The notes beneath the pieces are model-generated. The model saw only the letters and a list, made by a program, of their open reading frames with translations, did not search any database and was not told the origin of the DNA. Positions 6,941 to 7,881 of a stretch of DNA of 7,881 nt are shown here, piece by piece (position 1 is the first letter of the stretch; every line of letters begins with the position of its first letter). The translations under genes and the position numbers were made by a program. This DNA comes from Desulfonema limicola (lineage in GTDB: Bacteria > Desulfobacterota > Desulfobacteria > Desulfobacterales > DYRC01): contig DYRC01000005.1 of the NCBI GenBank assembly GCA_020718925.1, forward strand, positions 1-7,881. Reading direction: 5' to 3'.

Positions 6941-7265
6941 AAATATGCTTTAAGGATAAAAACGCATCTGCTGACGAAAGGTCTGCGGCGCGTCTTTTTG
7001 CAATGATGTTAATATCCCAGCTGCCTGCAATCCGATGCCGGTTATGCCGAAAGTATTCCCGGATCAACCGCTTGATTCGACTGCGCGTTACGGATTTGCC
7101 CACCTTTTTGCTGACGGTAATTCCCATCCGGGTATGATGACAAGTTCCCGGCGCAAATACGGCAACAAAGTGGCTGTTATGTGCCGTCTGTCCAATCTGA
7201 GCCAGATGAAGAAATTCGGCTCGTTTTAAAAGCCTGTCCGCTTTTGTAAAAGAAAATAAACGCAT
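6888..7265 (-). CDS. rnpA: Ribonuclease P protein component
   Basis: RnpA is the small basic protein that assists the RNase P RNA in cutting 5' leaders from precursor tRNAs. The 125 residues are a normal length. The start MRLFSFTKADRLLKRAEF is typical, followed by the central beta strand RMGITVSKKVGKSV (46-59) and the conserved basic helix TRSRIKRLIREYFR (60-73). In that helix the usual arginine-asparagine-arginine signature reads R61-S62-R63, with AGT where most family members have an asparagine codon. The C-terminal half (INIIAKRRAADLSSADAFLSLKHIFDKL) also fits. The gene lies 98 bases after rpmH with a weak ribosome-binding site, and its 3' end overlaps yidD in another frame. The identification is secure, and the serine substitution is the only oddity. 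Confidence 0.97.
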   Translation of the reverse strand: MRLFSFTKADRLLKRAEFLHLAQIGQTAHNSHFVAVFAPGTCHHTRMGITVSKKVGKSVTRSRIKRLIREYFRHNRHRIAGSWDINIIAKRRAADLSSADAFLSLKHIFDKLSRVGYQTNISAVD

Positions 7266-7318
7266 ATCTCAGCGATTTTCCGAGTAATCTGCCTCATTCG
7301 ACAGACGAGTTACTGAAG

Positions 7319-7337
7319 GCGGGGATATTGTCCCCGC
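7319..7337. other. Perfect GC-rich hairpin between rpmH and rnpA
   Basis: GCGGGGA (7319-7325) and TCCCCGC (7331-7337) form a perfect 7-bp stem around a five-base loop, in the 98-base gap that starts after the rpmH stop. No T-run follows on the minus strand, so it is not a standard intrinsic terminator. It could protect the 3' end of the rpmH message, pause RNA polymerase or mark an RNase site, letting L34 be made in larger amounts than RnpA. A weaker second pairing (7284-7291 with 7302-7313) lies nearer to rnpA. Confidence 0.55.
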
Positions 7338-7363
7338 AAGCTGCCAATCCGATAATGCCGAAA

Positions 7364-7498
7364 TTAAAGCGCCAGACGTTTTCTGCCTTTGGCTCTGCGC
7401 CGTCTGATGACATTGCGACCGCCGGGATCAGACATCCTTTTCAAAAAACCATGCGTTCTGGCGCGTTTGAGTTTGCTCGGCTGAAATGTTCTTTTCAT
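7364..7498 (-). CDS. rpmH: 50S ribosomal protein L34
   Basis: This 44-residue basic protein of the large ribosomal subunit begins MKRTFQPSKLKRARTHGFLK and ends RRRRAKGRKRLAL, the highly conserved L34 pattern at the usual length. The ATG at 7498 has a Shine-Dalgarno GAGG (7504-7507) five bases upstream. It is the first gene of the operon continuing through rnpA, yidD, yidC, jag and mnmE, and lies directly behind a good promoter. The middle reads MSDPGGRNVI where many relatives have MSTKNGRRVL, an ordinary variation. Confidence 0.98.
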   Translation of the reverse strand: MKRTFQPSKLKRARTHGFLKRMSDPGGRNVIRRRRAKGRKRLAL

Positions 7499-7541
7499 AA
7501 CTTCCTCTTTTTCTCATAAGATTCGACTGATTAATCCGTTT

Positions 7542-7570
7542 ATTTAAGCATAAGCAGTGCAGACTGTCAA
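7542..7570 (-). promoter_or_regulatory. Sigma70-type promoter of the rpmH operon
   Basis: On the minus strand a perfect TTGACA -35 box (7570-7565) is followed by a 17-base spacer and a TTAAAT -10 box (7547-7542, four of six matches) preceded by TGC, an extended -10 feature. Transcription would start near 7535, leaving a short leader of about 37 bases before the rpmH ATG. A small inverted repeat AGACT-GTCA-AGTCT (7561-7574) overlaps the -35 box. The assignment is from consensus match and position. Confidence 0.7.
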
Positions 7571-7693
7571 GTCTTCAATCACAATCTGATGATTCAGAAT
7601 GAAAATAAATGTAACTGACAAAAAAGAAGAACGATTTTTACAAGAGGTTTTTATGGTATATTTTTTGCATATATTTTATAATATATTATTCGG

Positions 7694-7721
7694 CTGATAA
7701 GCATCAGAATCGGGCTATAAT
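7694..7721 (+). promoter_or_regulatory. Candidate promoter of the rightward exported-protein gene
   Basis: A perfect TATAAT -10 box (7716-7721) is preceded, after 16 bases, by CTGATA (7694-7699), which matches TTGACA at four of six positions. Transcription would begin near 7728, about 35 bases before the ATG at 7763. Upstream is a strongly AT-rich tract (about 7631-7690) with T- and A-runs and an inverted repeat, ATATATT-TTAT-AATATAT (7669-7686), which could act as an UP-like or regulatory element. Confidence 0.5.
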
Positions 7722-7762
7722 GTAATAAATTTAAATATTATTAAGGAATTAAAGAGGTGAGT

Positions 7763-7881
7763 ATGAGCAGATTTAAGGTCAGAATATTGTTGGCAGTATG
7801 TGTATACTGTTTGATTTTTCCGTGTTTTGCGCTGGCAATTCAGCCGGATGTGTATGAAGAAGACAACAGTTTCAGCTATGC
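7763..7881 (+). CDS. Exported protein of unknown function, N-terminal fragment
   Basis: Only about 39 complete codons are visible before the window ends. The ATG at 7763 follows a near-ideal Shine-Dalgarno (AAAGAGGTGA, 7751-7760), which supports the start. The first 25 residues form a typical signal peptide: a basic N-terminus (MSRFKVR), a hydrophobic core (ILLAVCVYCLIFPCF) and an A-L-A cleavage site. The mature protein would begin IQPDVYEEDNSFSY. The D-x-Y-E-x-D-N pattern right after the cleavage site is common at the start of secreted repeat or beta-rich proteins in some Gram-negative lineages, but gives no specific function. The gene diverges from the rpmH operon. Confidence 0.8.
   Translation, partial: MSRFKVRILLAVCVYCLIFPCFALAIQPDVYEEDNSFSY

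Noticed and set aside
7319..7337. Intrinsic terminator between rpmH and rnpA
   Set aside because: The hairpin is sound, but no T-run follows it on the minus strand, and the downstream genes have no clear promoter of their own.
7328..7519. A 63-codon + strand open frame over rpmH
   Set aside because: It is the antisense of the conserved L34 gene and lacks independent support.
7499..7762. Replication origin upstream of rpmH
   Set aside because: The region is AT-rich, but I found no TTATNCACA-type DnaA boxes on either strand and no dnaA gene next to it.
1..7881. CRISPR arrays, tRNA or rRNA genes, insertion sequences
   Set aside because: No spaced direct repeats, cloverleaf-like segments, rRNA signatures or transposase fragments were seen on either strand.

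Overview
The window is ordinary bacterial chromosome. It carries most of the conserved ribosomal protein L34 / RNase P / membrane insertase / tRNA-modification block that usually sits near a replication origin. Moderate GC content, a YidC with a full Gram-negative-type periplasmic domain, and an exported protein whose mature part begins with a D-x-Y-E-x-D-N motif suggest a Gram-negative bacterium, perhaps a Desulfobacterota-like (former deltaproteobacterial) lineage. That placement is a guess from protein style, not a demonstrated assignment.

Layout. The left part (1-2697, + strand) is a tightly packed set: the C-terminal half of the NAD-dependent DNA ligase LigA, then one base later a small acylphosphatase, then almost immediately a membrane-anchored class III adenylate cyclase. 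The ligase carries an in-frame GC-rich palindromic repeat just before its BRCT domain. A 76-bp convergent gap (2698-2773) follows. It holds a 20-bp palindrome that matches the chromosomal parS (ParB-binding) consensus at 15 of 16 positions.

The right part (2774-7498, - strand) is one co-directional operon, transcribed in the order rpmH - rnpA - yidD - yidC - jag(khpB) - mnmE. It has a good sigma70-type promoter (TTGACA, 17 bp, extended TTAAAT) in front of rpmH. Its products are ribosomal protein L34, the protein subunit of RNase P, the YidD and YidC membrane-insertion factors, a KH/R3H RNA-binding protein and the GTPase that modifies tRNA wobble uridine. The operon links translation, tRNA maturation and membrane-protein biogenesis.

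The far right (7499-7881) is an AT-rich divergent intergenic region with a promoter on each strand, then the first ~40 codons of an exported protein that runs off the window. The divergent position often held by dnaA is taken here by this secreted-protein gene, and I see no DnaA boxes. The replication origin is therefore probably not in this gap, although the parS-like site suggests the locus still lies in the origin-proximal domain.

I found no clearly new multi-gene system. The best leads are the parS-like site, the repeat exapted into LigA, and the cyclase with a complete catalytic set behind an unfamiliar membrane module.
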